Shown here one piece after another: positions 53,605 to 63,812 of a stretch of 64,000 nucleotides of DNA. The first letter of the stretch is position 1. Each line of letters starts with the position of its first letter. The stretch is from Diploptera punctata (Eukaryota; Arthropoda; Insecta; Blattodea; Blaberidae): NCBI GenBank assembly GCA_030220185.1, contig JASPKZ010003434.1, positions 186,001-250,000 of the forward strand, written 5' to 3'. Below the pieces are notes generated by a model, which was not told the origin of the DNA, ran no database searches, and saw only the letters and a list, made by a program, of their open reading frames with translations. The position numbers were made by a program, and so were the translations under genes.

Positions 53605-54250
53605 ATAACTAACTCACTGGCACTATCGAATCCGTAGGTTCATGGCCGTGCTGACATAAGCTCTCCATACATCCCTATCCTGAGCTAATGGTTTCTAATC
53701 ATTCCCTGTATAATCTATTTCCCTCAAATCATAGTTAATGTTATTCTCTCACCTCATTCTTTGTCTACCAACTGGACGTTTTCCCTCTGGTTTTCCTACA
53801 AGAAGCTTCCATACTCGTCCTTCATTCCCCATTCGTGCCACATGTCCTGCCCATCGCAGTCTACGAGTCTTAACTGTACTTATTATATCTGGCGTCCTAT
53901 AAAGACCATGTAGTTCACTGTTATGTAATCTTCTCCATTCACCTGTCCGTTCATCTCTCTTTGGTCCAAAAATTTTCCTAAGAACTTTATTCTCAAATAC
54001 TCGTAATCTTCTTTCCTCCGTTAAAGTAAGAGTCCATCTTTCGCATCCATATAATATAAATGGTAGAATAATAGTTTTATATATTTTCAGTTTAATGTTT
54101 TTTTAAGGAGTCGGGATGTCAAGAGGCACAGCAAATACCCAAAAATACACATCCGCAGAATTGAACCTATGTTTAATTCTGTGTGCATCTCATTCCTATT
54201 TGTGATTATTGTTCCTAGGTGTTTGAATTCAGCCAATTCCTCAAAAATAT
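53605..54250 (-). mobile_element. RTE-type LINE 3' fragment
   Basis: Complement of the 3' third of the RTE, from ACTCACTGGCACTATCGAAT through the C-terminal block to a GATGCACACAGAATTAAAC-type start. The 5' side extends slightly further than other copies (AGGAACAATAATCACAA). Tail of fewer than two GTTA units. Confidence 0.87.
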
Positions 54251-54485
54251 GTAGCGCATATTACAAGTTATTTTCTTTTTAAAAAAAAAGAACAGATTTT
54301 AGTAAAAAAATGTCGTATGCTATGACTTTTATTGAATTCTGCTCATTTGCTTGGAGCCTGTTCAGTGCTGCGCTCTCGTGAGCGAGTATAGAAATTATAC
54401 GTGTGGGTATCGGTGACTCGGTTAACAAGATATCCTACTTCACTTATATCTCTCTCAAAATCTAATGATAAAAAACATCTTTTAT

Positions 54486-54570
54486 ATTATGCATGACCCA
54501 GATAGTGGGGTGGTAAGCTGTATATTAGCTGGACGGCCGGGGTTTGATCCCAGGTAGCACAATGTTGGAG
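54486..54570 (+). repeat. isolated tRNA-like head
   Basis: GATAGTGGGGTGGTAAGCTG (A-box-like) and GGGGTTTGATCCCAGG (B-box-like) at suitable spacing. The body that follows is not one of the other families. Probably a SINE remnant. Confidence 0.45.
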
Positions 54571-54754
54571 ATATTTCTTTATTTATTGATGTCCAAAACT
54601 TGTCCCGACGCCCATTCCGCGTCCTATGAATTCAGTCATTTCTTATGGGTATAAGTAGTTGGATAGGAGCTGTATCTAACTCTTGTGTCTTAAGACTTCT
54701 TTATCTCTTAATGAGATACATTTACCAAGGTGGTTTTATCTTTATTTAGCAGAT

Positions 54755-55565
54755 TTCACAGCGTTTCTTCCTGCTCCCAATTAATTCACTGTCATTCTCC
54801 TCTACATCTGTCTGTCGTTCCAATTTCCATAGTCCAATCTTTTTCCCCCTCATGCTGCTCAAAACGCCATCAATCCATGATATTTTTGTCCGTCCTCTAC
54901 TTCTTCTACCAGGTGCATCCATTTTAATATTATTCTTAGGAATCCGTCTTCTGTCATTCTTTTTACATGACCATACCATTGTAATTGTTTATTTTATGAA
55001 ATCCACTATTGGAGTTTGAACATTCATATTTTGTTTAATTACACTGTTTATTTTATCTCTTCTAGAAATTCTAACTGAGCGCTTCTAAAATTCCATTTCT
55101 GTAGAATTTAATTTACATATTGTTCTAGAATTTTAATAACATGTTTCTACACCTATGTCATTGGACTCATTATTGTATTAGAAATGTTTGTTTTTGTTTT
55201 AGATCTTATATTCTGATCCCATAAAAACACCATTTAATTTTGATATTGCAGATTTACCCTTATTTATCCTCATTAATTTTAGTATCATGAAGTCCACATG
55301 CATTCATTTTTGTTCCCAATTATACATAGGCCTATTCATCGCATGCTTTTATTTTTCCATGCCCGTTTTCTTAAGCCAGATCATTTGATTTACCTCCTAT
55401 TACCATATACTTTGTTTTGTCCAAATGTATCTTTAATCCTAATTTTTCGTATTCCTCCTTCACTTTTCTTATCATGTACTCCAAATCTTCGTAATCTCCT
55501 GCCATCAATAGCTGATCATCAGCAAATCGCAAGGTATTTTTACTTCCTTTATATTGAGTAAAATT
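54755..55565 (-). mobile_element. LINE RT C-terminus and 3' end (minus)
   Basis: 55520-55380 on the minus strand contains FADDQLLMAGDYEDLEYMI and LGLKIHLDKTKYMVIGG, the RT active-site region of a LINE. 54979-54755 has RIPKNNIKMDAPGRRSRGRT and SWIDGVLSSMRGK, its C-terminal block. A frameshifted connector lies between. Confidence 0.8.
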
Positions 55566-55594
55566 AATTTTAAAAAACTAAACTCCATGACGCA

Positions 55595-55775
55595 GCAGAT
55601 CTAGAAGGTCCTTGGACTACCTGTCAGCTACTGGCCTCATATCCACACGTGCTATTCGTAGAGATAGACGATCATCCAGCCAGTATAGGAACTATATGTG
55701 GTCAACATGTTGAGTCCCACAGCATCTATAGATTTATTTTTTCAACCAGAAGCCGCTACCGAAATTCATCGATCC
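55595..55775 (-). mobile_element. SINE family 3, partial
   Basis: CTAGAAGGTCCTTGGACTAC, ACACGTGCTATTCGTAGAG and ATGTTGAGTCCCACAGC follow the 3' half of family 3 in antisense. The head is missing. Confidence 0.68.
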
Positions 55776-55814
55776 CAAATTTCATGAGCTAATTACGTGC
55801 CTTATATCCATGGT

Positions 55815-56870
55815 ATCTTTATCTTGTCGTGGTAGAAGGGCTTGCGTGCTTAAATGTCCCCGAGAAATATGCCGGTGGTAGCATTGCTGCCAAAAAGGTT
55901 ACCCATCCCCGAGGTCAAAAGAGTTAATCCAGACGAAAATAATACCTTGGTCGAAAGAGTGAATATATTTCACCGAAAATTTAAGTTAAAAAAACGCGGA
56001 CATGGGTTCTACTGGGATCAAATTTTCCGGAGGTAAAATAGAGAGAGAAGATTAATGATCTCGAAATTAATGCAAAAAATAGGAATATCAGGGAATTAGG
56101 ATAGAAAGGAAAGGAATTCGGAGTATAACAAATATAGGGCCTAATCAGAAAAAATTGGGGTATGCTGTTAGTTTATGCTGATGATGTAGTATTATTAGGC
56201 GATAGCTAGGTGATACTAAGAGCCAACACGTATACTCTATTGCGGGCTGGAAGTAAACATCAATAAAACTAAATATATGGTCATACAGAGAAATATATTA
56301 GGCCCATTGGGCACGCCGTAGCGTAGTGGTTAAGGCACTGCCCTATAAGCTCGAAGGTCGAGAGTTCGAGTCCCGGTAGGGTCAGGATTTTTAAACGTAC
56401 CAAAACCTTCTGGTGGCTCTATGATCCTGGGGTCGACTCAGCCTGCTGACGCAGGGCTGACAATCCGGCTGACTTCAAGTGCCGATTGTCCAGAAAAAGT
56501 GGGAGCCTCAACCTCATACTATCCCAAGGGCCTCCTGAGGCCTGTAGTGGGATCAATTTTTCTATATAATGGAAATGGATAGTTAATGACAAATGAGGGA
56601 AATTTTGAAGACGTGGCTGAATTCAAATACTTGGAAATAATAGTTACGAACAGGAATGAGATGCACAAATAAATTAAACATAGGTACAATTCTGGAAGTG
56701 TTATTCTCCCAGTTATACGAATTGACTCTTACTTACTTTTGATATTGACAATGGGTTAAAGCAAGAAGATGCAGTATCCCATCTTCTTTTTTTGTACTAG
56801 AGGATGCTATCAGATATTTAGAGGAAAATGAAGGCTTACAACTGAATGGTATTATTAAGCTGAGATACTT
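55815..56870 (+). mobile_element. RTE internal-deletion copy with 5' UTR, split by SINE
   Basis: 55815-56036 holds a 5' untranslated region ending ATTTTCCGGAGGTAAAATAG, as in the long copy at 60770. It then jumps directly to GAGAGAGAAGATTAATGATC (61997 in the long copy), so the endonuclease ORF is deleted. YADDVVLLGD-like sequence lies at 56180. A family 2 SINE interrupts it at 56305. RT sequence at 56755-56868 (LKQEDAVSH, EENEGLQLNGI-like) is out of order, so at least two events are involved. Confidence 0.8.
56305..56555 (+). mobile_element. tRNA-derived SINE, family 2, nested in RTE
   Basis: GGGCACGCCGTAGCGTAGTG head, GAGTTCGAGTCCCGGTAGGG B-box, TGGGGTCGACTCAGCCTG, GGGCCTCCTGAGGCCTGTAG end. 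Splits the RTE phrase AGAAATTCAGTATATAATGG. Confidence 0.88.
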
Positions 56871-57102
56871 TTCTTTTGTTCACATTTTTAAGAGCCCGCA
56901 AATGTTTCTCGCGCCCGATATGTTGATGTACTGTGAAACGTTTATCTGCAGCGACTTTCATTTCACACACCTTGCAAAATAATACACTCCCTTCAGTAGA
57001 AAATACTTGTTCACAGAATTCTGTTACATACTGCCTTAAACGGGTAGCACTAAACACTTTTTGTTTTGGCATTTTGCACTGCACGAAAATCAACACAACC
57101 AT
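56866..57102 (-). pseudogene. hAT-type BED zinc-finger N-terminus
   Basis: Minus-strand start near 57072: MPKQKVFSATRLRQYVTEFC, then LFCKVCEMKVAADKRFTVHQ and HIGREKH. The CxxC...H...H spacing is a BED-type zinc finger, typical of CGGBP1-like N-termini of hAT transposases. The frame runs into RTE-like sequence at about 56866, so the rest of the transposase is lost. Confidence 0.7.
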
Positions 57103-57671
57103 ACAGAAACGCTACTCTCGCGAGACAAACAGAAATATTACAAATCGAAAGATTTCCGCATTGAAGGGGAAGTCCCGAATCAATTCAAGTGGAGGCAGAG
57201 AACAGTGGTTTCACGTTATACTGAGGCAACGCACTGTGGTTTCTAACTGACTTGCCTTAGCACAAAGAACAAGATAGCAAAAAATACATAAAAATAAGCA
57301 TTTAACCATAGATTATTTAAAAACTGACGTATAAAAGTACGAAAAATAAATAAAATGTCCTAAAATAACAAATAAAATTTGTTAAATTACGTTATCAGAA
57401 AAAAGTGAAAAAATGCATTTTAATGATATATAAAAACCTCATAGTCTGTATCTAACATATCTATTGCACAATGCACTTAATTAGTAATCTGCATCGTCTC
57501 TGACAACTAAAAAAATATAAACATTTCATCAAAATCCGGGCCCTAATTATTATCATATTGTATTTTGTGATCAAAGTATAGGAAATCCCTGTATATGCTG
57601 ATACGGCCTGACGACGTACTACACGTCGATTTACGTAATGACAGTGTTTTATGCTGTTCAGTAACTTATTG

Positions 57672-57782
57672 CAAAATAATCAATTGAGTTGGTGTTTACT
57701 TGATGAAAATCCATATTTATTAATTAAATAAAAATAAAACAATAAGTTTTATTTTTATTTAATTAATTATTACAAAATAATC
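57672..57782. mobile_element. 91-bp mini-insertion sharing the 27116 leader, 10-bp target duplication
   Basis: CAAAATAATC at 57672-57681 and 57773-57782. Inside, the first 66 bp match 27120-27185 and are followed by a mirrored AT-rich end (TAATTAAATAAAAATAAAAC against GTTTTATTTTTATTTAATTA). Confidence 0.75.
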
Positions 57783-57877
57783 GCAAATGGTTAGATTTGT
57801 ACAACTCACTGAGTTTCGATATTGCATGATCAATTTCGATCTTTGTTATTATCCCAGAGGATTATATTTCCATGTAA

Positions 57878-58246
57878 TCCACCTCTGTGGTCTCGAGATA
57901 GCGTGCGCCTTGTCACGCAGCGGGCCCGAGTTCGACCCTCGGTCGGGACAAGTTCCTGGTAAGGTTTATTCGGGGTTTTTTTCCTCACCTGTAAGACAAA
58001 AGTCAGGAAAATTTAAGGCCCAACGATCCCCGAAAACCATCTGGTTATTATTATCATCATCATATTCGCCCTATTAGATTAAGGCCTCTCCTGCCGTACG
58101 ATTACCATAATCATCACCTTTTAGGCTATATCATCGGGGCAGCCGTAACCCCGCCTTCTAGTTGCCCTAACCTCAGAAGTGGATTACAAGTAGGCCTACC
58201 CCATGCTAGGAGAGATTATTAGAAATGTCGTAAAGGCAACCTGGTG
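57878..58246 (+). mobile_element. tRNA-derived SINE, head H1 with tail B
   Basis: CCACCTCTGTGGTCTCGAGA head, GAGTTCGACCCTCGG B-box, CTCACCTGTAAGACAAAAGT middle, tail B (AGGCCTCTCCTGCCGTACG, CCCCGCCTTCTAGTTGCCC, GGCAACCTGGTGGCATTA). Confidence 0.85.
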
Positions 58247-58254
58247 GCATTAAA

Positions 58255-58440
58255 ACATATATTTATTTATTTAGCAGGTTTCACAATGTATTACAACATC
58301 TTCCTGCGCCCAATTAATCCACTGTCATTCTGCTCAAAGCACAACCAATCCACATTATTTTTGGCCGTCCTCTTCTTCTTCTACCAAATGGTACCCATTC
58401 TAGCATATATTTTTAATTTTATTCTTTTTCATTTCCCCTA
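58255..58440 (-). mobile_element. LINE 3' fragment, same family as 54755
   Basis: TTTAGCAGGTTTCACAATG, CCTGCGCCCAATTAATCCAC and GGCCGTCCTCTTCTTCTACC parallel 54747-54910. Confidence 0.65.
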
Positions 58441-58639
58441 ACATTAAGTTACCGGTATCTGCTTTTAATGATTGTAGGTATTTTTCCACCGTTGCAACAG
58501 TTTATTAATTAATTTCATATGATAGTAATCCTATTTTATAATATAATAATGTAATATTTTTATAAAACTAGATATAGGAACCCAGTTGATTGTGCATTAA
58601 TTTAGCTGTTAATAATGATGATTATGGTAATAATAAAAA

Positions 58640-58730
58640 ATGAAATAGTCTAGGAGCAGTGGTACGTCTGAGACTCGTATTCTGGAGGTTTCGGGTTTAA
58701 ACTCCAGCGTCCTACGATTTTTTTTTTGTC
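58640..58730 (+). repeat. isolated tRNA-like head
   Basis: GGAGCAGTGGTACGTCTGAG and GGTTTCGGGTTTAAACTCCA give A-box and B-box-like motifs with a T-arm (CTGGAG/CTCCAG). SINE remnant, family unknown. Confidence 0.4.
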
Positions 58731-58954
58731 GTCAAGGAAAATTCAGTTTGAATTTTATTATCATTACTCATTTTATCATATTCGCCATTCCATGGTATCA
58801 TTATCCAAAAACTATATCAGTAAACTTCCGCAAAAATTATTTTAATATTATTAAGATATAAAAATAAGAAACTGGTCAATTAATAGGTCTACTACATATC
58901 TATAGAAGACCAGTAGGTCTACTTAGAACATACTCCAACTCTATTTGCGTAATA

Positions 58955-59279
58955 GGCCTAGAAGGTTCTTGGTCTACCAGCCGGCTTCTGGGTTCACCTC
59001 CACACATGTTAGTCATAGAGGTGAACGATTATCCAGCTAATATAGGAGTGAAATGTGGTCAGCATACAGATTCCTTAGCCGTTATAGCTGGTTTTCTGAG
59101 CCTGTAAATGCTAATTATTGTAGCCACCAAATTCCTCACGAAGCCGGACTGCACCATTCCGATTCTGGGTAATATTCCATGAGAAAATGTCTTTCCCCAT
59201 GGAGACTCGAACCGTCGCAGGTCCCCTAGTTCTTTACCAAAAGTAATACCTTAAACTGTTCGGCTACGGCTTGGGACAT
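58955..59279 (-). mobile_element. SINE family 3 (minus)
   Basis: Antisense family 3 from CTAGAAGGTTCTTGGTCTAC to the head complement TTCGGCTACGGCTTGGGACA. About 25 percent diverged. Confidence 0.8.
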
Positions 59280-59283
59280 GAAG

Positions 59284-59324
59284 TGTGTGTGTGTGTGTGT
59301 GTGTGCGTGCGTGCGTGCGTGTGC
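59284..59324. repeat. (TG)n microsatellite
   Basis: TG and CG dinucleotide run directly after the head end of the SINE. Confidence 0.9.
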
Positions 59325-59815
59325 AGGCTAATTAGGAATAATGATGTTTAGCATTTTGATAGTAGAAATTTTGCATTTTTTTTGTAAGTTACATTTAGGC
59401 TTTACATATTTAGCATATTGTGGCGTTTATATATTTGCAGTTTTTAATTTTATAACATTTTGAAGAAAAATATACGTATTATTACGAGATCATTATAATG
59501 GAGGATAATAACTAATGTGAAATTAATATCACGCTTGTAAAGGATTGTTTAGATAAAATTACATACATGAAAATTTTGCATTCATTTTACATTAATATAG
59601 GTTAAAGCAACACACAGAAAAACCGAATAAACTGAAACAAATTAAAGCATAACCCAAAAATAAGATAAATATATACCGGTACTGAAACAAACCTAGAATA
59701 ATATAAAGAAAATACACAAAGTAGTCAAAACCGGAATAATAAAAAGAAAGTGCAAAACATTAACGTAAGTTATGAAAGTTCAGTGACACTGTTTAATGAA
59801 ATCATAAACTTTTAA
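59325..59815. other. unannotated intron DNA
   Basis: Very AT-rich; nothing recognised. Confidence 0.45.
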
Positions 59816-59819
59816 CTAA

Positions 59820-60300
59820 CTAATTCAATGACACTATAGAACCTGTAGGTTCATGGCCGCATGGACATAAATTCTCCATATATCTCAACATTTGTGTTTC
59901 TGTCGTTCAGGTTCTCCATATCTTGATTAAATTTTATTTACTAAAATATCTTCCAATGCTTACTCTGTTGATAATAACTCAAATACATTGCAGAATGAAT
60001 TGAAAAACTCTGGATGTTTTAGCTTAAAATCCTACAGCATTTGCAGAAGTTATAAAGGTTTATTTTTCTTGAAGTTTCCAAAAGAAAAAATGGGAAAGAA
60101 TTACATCCCTATCCTGAGCTAAGTTTTCCAATCATTCCCTGTACAATCTACTTCCATCACATCAGGGTTAATGTTATTCCCATACCTCTTTGTTTGTCTT
60201 CCAACTAGGCTTTTTCCTTATGATTTTTGTACAATAAACTTCCATGCTCCTCTTTCATTCCCCATTGGTGCCACATGTTATACCTCAACTTTTTTTTTCT
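59820..60300 (-). mobile_element. RTE 3' fragment, interrupted
   Basis: 59825-59890 (ACACTATAGAACCTGTAGGT, TTCATGGCCGCATGGACA) and 60105-60290 (ATCCCTATCCTGAGCTAAG, TTCCAATCATTCCCTGTACA) are two halves of one RTE 3' end. 59891-60104 is unrelated inserted or substituted sequence. Confidence 0.75.
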
Positions 60301-60764
60301 CTCATCCGGGTTCAAAATATCTTATAATTGAGGGGTTTTATTAATTTTATAAGGGTCTATTTGAAAATAGATAATATTTTAAATATAATTACCTTTTTGT
60401 AAGGAGTTAAGGTGAAAGTTTTTAGATGAAATTTTAATTTTAATTTATCTTGCGTTATTTTTGTTCCATGGACTACCAGCTTGTGCAAAAACATACGTAT
60501 TACTTTTTGTGTGTTCCTATGACAATCCATCAAACTTTGAAAGTGTATATTATTAATACAGCATTCCTTAATCAAAAAAATTAAACAAATTAATGGTTAT
60601 TATGGAAACATAATACTTTAAAAAATGTTAATAGCTACTTTCTTTTACGTTGTTAGTCCAAAGAACATCAATAAATTATTTTTATTGGAGAATATTGTGT
60701 AAAACAAGAATACAAACACTTCTGGTTAACTTTGTATTTTACTGCACAATAACACACTGGGGTA
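60301..60764. other. unannotated intron DNA
   Basis: AT-rich. Nothing recognised before the RTE 5' region. Confidence 0.4.
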
Positions 60765-60854
60765 AAATTTTCCGGAGGTCAAATAGTCCCCCATTCGGTT
60801 CTCCGGACGGGGACTACTTCAGGGAACCCATGCCAAAGGCTCAAACACAGGGAT

Positions 60855-61940
60855 ATGTTCCTAGGAACATGGAATGTTAGGACTTTATACAATAGCGGGG
60901 CACTAGAGATATTAACGCGGGAATTGGATAAATCGCCCTTGGATATAGTCGCTTTACAGGAAGTTAGGTGGCCAGGAGAAGGTAGTCAGGAATCGGGAAG
61001 CTTTGCGTTATACTACGGGGGTGCAGAAAGACCTGCATTTGGAACGGGTTTTTTAGTCAGAAGGAGGATCCTATCCGCTATCCGAGATATTAAGTTTGTT
61101 AGTGATAGGATATCATACATAATTCTAAAGGGTAAACGACATGATTTTATAATTGTAAATGTACATGCCCCCACAGAAGATAAAGATGACAAGATCAAGG
61201 ATGAGTTCTATGAAGAATTAGAATGCTTATTTGATAGCCTTTCACGATATCATATGAAAATTGTCTTAGGAGATTTTAATGCAAAAGTGGGGCAGGAAGA
61301 TATATTCAAACCAACAATAGGCAAATTCAGTCTTCATGAAGATAGTAACGACAATGGGGTTAGATTAGTCACATTTGCCACATCGAAGAATCTCATTGTT
61401 AAGAGCACAACATTTCAGCATAAGGATATTCATAAATACACCTGGACGTCCCCAGATGGAGAAACTTGGAACCAGATAGATCATGTATTAGTGGATAAAC
61501 GCTGGCACAGTAGCATCATTGATGTTAGATCAGTTAGAGGGACAGACTGCAATTCGGATCATCATCTGGTCAGAGTGAAAATCAGACAACGGCTATCGCT
61601 TATGAGAGGAACGAACGCTAAAGTTGATTCTGTAAAATATGAATTAATAAACTTGAAAAATGATGAAATGCGGCAAGAATACCAAATCAAAATTGCTAAT
61701 AGATTTGAAGTACTGGAATCTTCAGATGATAATGTGGCAAACGAAGAAGAAACTAATATAAATAAAGAATGGGAGGCTATAAGAGTTACTATTAAATTGT
61801 CAGCATCAGAAAGCATTGGTTGTTTAAAAAAGAGGCAAAACAAGAAATGGTTTGATGAGGAATGTGTCGACATTGTAAAGAAAAGAAAGCTAGCAAAAAT
61901 GAAATGGTTACACGAGCCAAATGAGGTAAATTTAGAGTAA
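60855..61940 (+). CDS. RTE apurinic endonuclease domain ORF
   Basis: 361 codons. The exonuclease-endonuclease-phosphatase fold is complete: GTWNVRTL (residues 4-11), LQEVRW (Mg-binding Glu, about residue 36), DRISYIILKG, VNVHAPTED, LGDFNAKVG (about 139), NQIDHVLVD and SDHHLV (catalytic Asp-His, about 235). It nicks the target to prime reverse transcription. The frame ends in a stop after NEVNLE, before the RT. In an active element EN and RT would be one ORF, so the stop is a lesion. It resembles proteins often annotated as craniofacial development protein 2-like, a label that denotes this retrotransposon domain. Confidence 0.88.
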   Translation: MFLGTWNVRTLYNSGALEILTRELDKSPLDIVALQEVRWPGEGSQESGSFALYYGGAERPAFGTGFLVRRRILSAIRDIKFVSDRISYIILKGKRHDFIIVNVHAPTEDKDDKIKDEFYEELECLFDSLSRYHMKIVLGDFNAKVGQEDIFKPTIGKFSLHEDSNDNGVRLVTFATSKNLIVKSTTFQHKDIHKYTWTSPDGETWNQIDHVLVDKRWHSSIIDVRSVRGTDCNSDHHLVRVKIRQRLSLMRGTNAKVDSVKYELINLKNDEMRQEYQIKIANRFEVLESSDDNVANEEETNINKEWEAIRVTIKLSASESIGCLKKRQNKKWFDEECVDIVKKRKLAKMKWLHEPNEVNLE

Positions 61941-61996
61941 TTGGGTAGTGTTAGACGGGAAACCACCAAGTTACTAAGAGTAAAAAGAGGGAATAT

Positions 61997-63524
61997 TTGA
62001 GAGAGAAGATTAATGATCTTGAAATGAATGCAAAAATTAGGAACATTAGAGAATTATATCAGGGAATTAGTATAGAGAAGAAAGGGTTTCAGGCTAGAAC
62101 AAACATAATTCGGAATGAAAATGGGGATATGATTGCAGATTCTAGGAGTATATTAAATAGATGGAAAGGTTACTTTAATCAGCTATTAAATGTACATACA
62201 GAACAGGACATTGAGGAGGATAAGTTACAGACAGCAGAAATGCTGGTCGCAGAGCCAAGTACATTAGAGGTTGAAATGGCGATTGAAAAATTGAAGATGT
62301 ATAAAGCATCAGGTTCACATGAGATCCCAGCAGAACTGATAAAATCAGGGGAGAAAAATTGATGGACAAGATACGCTGGTTGCTTAGTATGATTTGGGAA
62401 AAAGAAGCTCTTCCAGATGAATGGAAGGAATCAATTATCATACCAATTTATAAGAAAGGAGATAAAACTGATTGCAACAACTACAAGGGGCATCTCATTA
62501 CTTTCAACTTCGTACAAAATTCTAACAAATATATTAGTAAGCAGACTTACTCCCTATATTGATGACATTCTAGGAGATCATCAATGTGCATTTAGAAGGA
62601 ACAGGTCTATAACAGATCAGATTTTCAGTTTAAGACAGATTTTAGAGAAGAAATGGGAATATAATGGTACTGTACATCAACTATATGTAGACTTCAAAAA
62701 AGCATATGATTCAATTAAGAGGGAGAAGTTATATAGTATCCTGCTGGAGTTTGGAATTCCTAAAAAGTTAGTTAGACTTATACGAATGTGTCTAAATGGC
62801 TCAAAGAGTAGGGTGCGTGTAGGCAAACAGTTATCAGACACTTTTGAAATCCAGAATGGGTTGAAACAAGGAGATGCACTATCTCCTCTACTATTTAATT
62901 TTGTACTAGAGCATGCCATTGAGTCTTTAGAGAATGAGGAAGGCTTACAACTCAATGGTATTAATAAGCTGTTAGTTTATGCTGATGATGTTTGTACTAC
63001 TGGCCGATAGCGAGGAGATACTAAAGGCCAACACGCACACACTACTGAGTAACACTAAGAAATTAGGACTGGAAGTAAATATCAGTAAAACTAAATATAT
63101 GGTCACACATAGAAATTCAGTATATAATGGAAATGGACAGCTAATGACAAATGAGGGAAATTTTGAGGAAGTTGCTGAATTCAAATACCTAGGAACAATA
63201 ATCACAAGTAGGAGTGAGATGCAGGAAGAAATTAAACATAGGCTCAATTCTGGAAATGCGTGCTATTATGCATTGCAGAGACTTTTGATGTCCCAACTCC
63301 TTTCAAAAAACGTTAAGCTGAAGATATATAAAACTATTATTCTACCAGTTATATTATATGGGTGCGAAACATGGACTCTTACTTTAAGGGAGGAAAGGAG
63401 ATTACGAGTATTTGAGATAAAGTTCTTAGGAAAATTTTTGGACCAAAGAGAGATGAACAGACAGGTGAATGGAGAAGACTACATAACAATGAACTACATG
63501 GTCTTTATAGGAAGCCAGATATAA
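61997..63524 (+). pseudogene. RTE reverse transcriptase, frameshifted
   Basis: RT fingers (KASGSHEIPAELIKSGE, 62300; SIIIPIYKKGDKTDCNNY, 62430), palm YVDFKKAYDSIKREK (62690), GLKQGDALSPLLFN (62860) and YADDV (62975) appear in order but across at least three frames, with changes near 62361, 62487 and 63000. The C-terminal block (EFKYLGTIITS, LNSGNACYYALQRLLM, YGCETWTLTLREERRL) is intact to 63414, where a one-base deletion shifts it again. Inactive. Confidence 0.88.
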
Positions 63525-63812
63525 TAAGAACAGTTAAGTCTCGTAGACTGCGATGGACAGGACATGTTGCGCGTATGGGGAATGAAAGACGTGCATGGAA
63601 GCTTCTTGTAGGAAAGCCAGAGGGAAAACGCCCCAGTTGGTAGACCAAGAATGAGGTGGGAGAACAACATTAACTATGATTTGAGGGAAGTAGATTATAC
63701 AGGGAATGATTGGAAAGCATTGGCTCAGGATAGGGATGTATGGGGAGCTTATGTCCGCGCGGCCATGAACCTTCGGGTTCGATAGTGCCAGTGAGTAAGT
63801 AAGTAAGTAAGT

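Larger units (their letters stand above)
60765..63812 (+). mobile_element. RTE-type LINE, longest copy
   Basis: Partial 5' UTR (GGTAAAATTTTCCGGAGGTC), AP endonuclease, reverse transcriptase, C-terminal block and a 3' end GGTTCGATAGTGCCAGTGAG with (TAAG)n at 63793-63812. It is the reference for at least eight 3' fragments in this window. The copy lacks most of the 5' UTR found at 55815. Confidence 0.92.
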
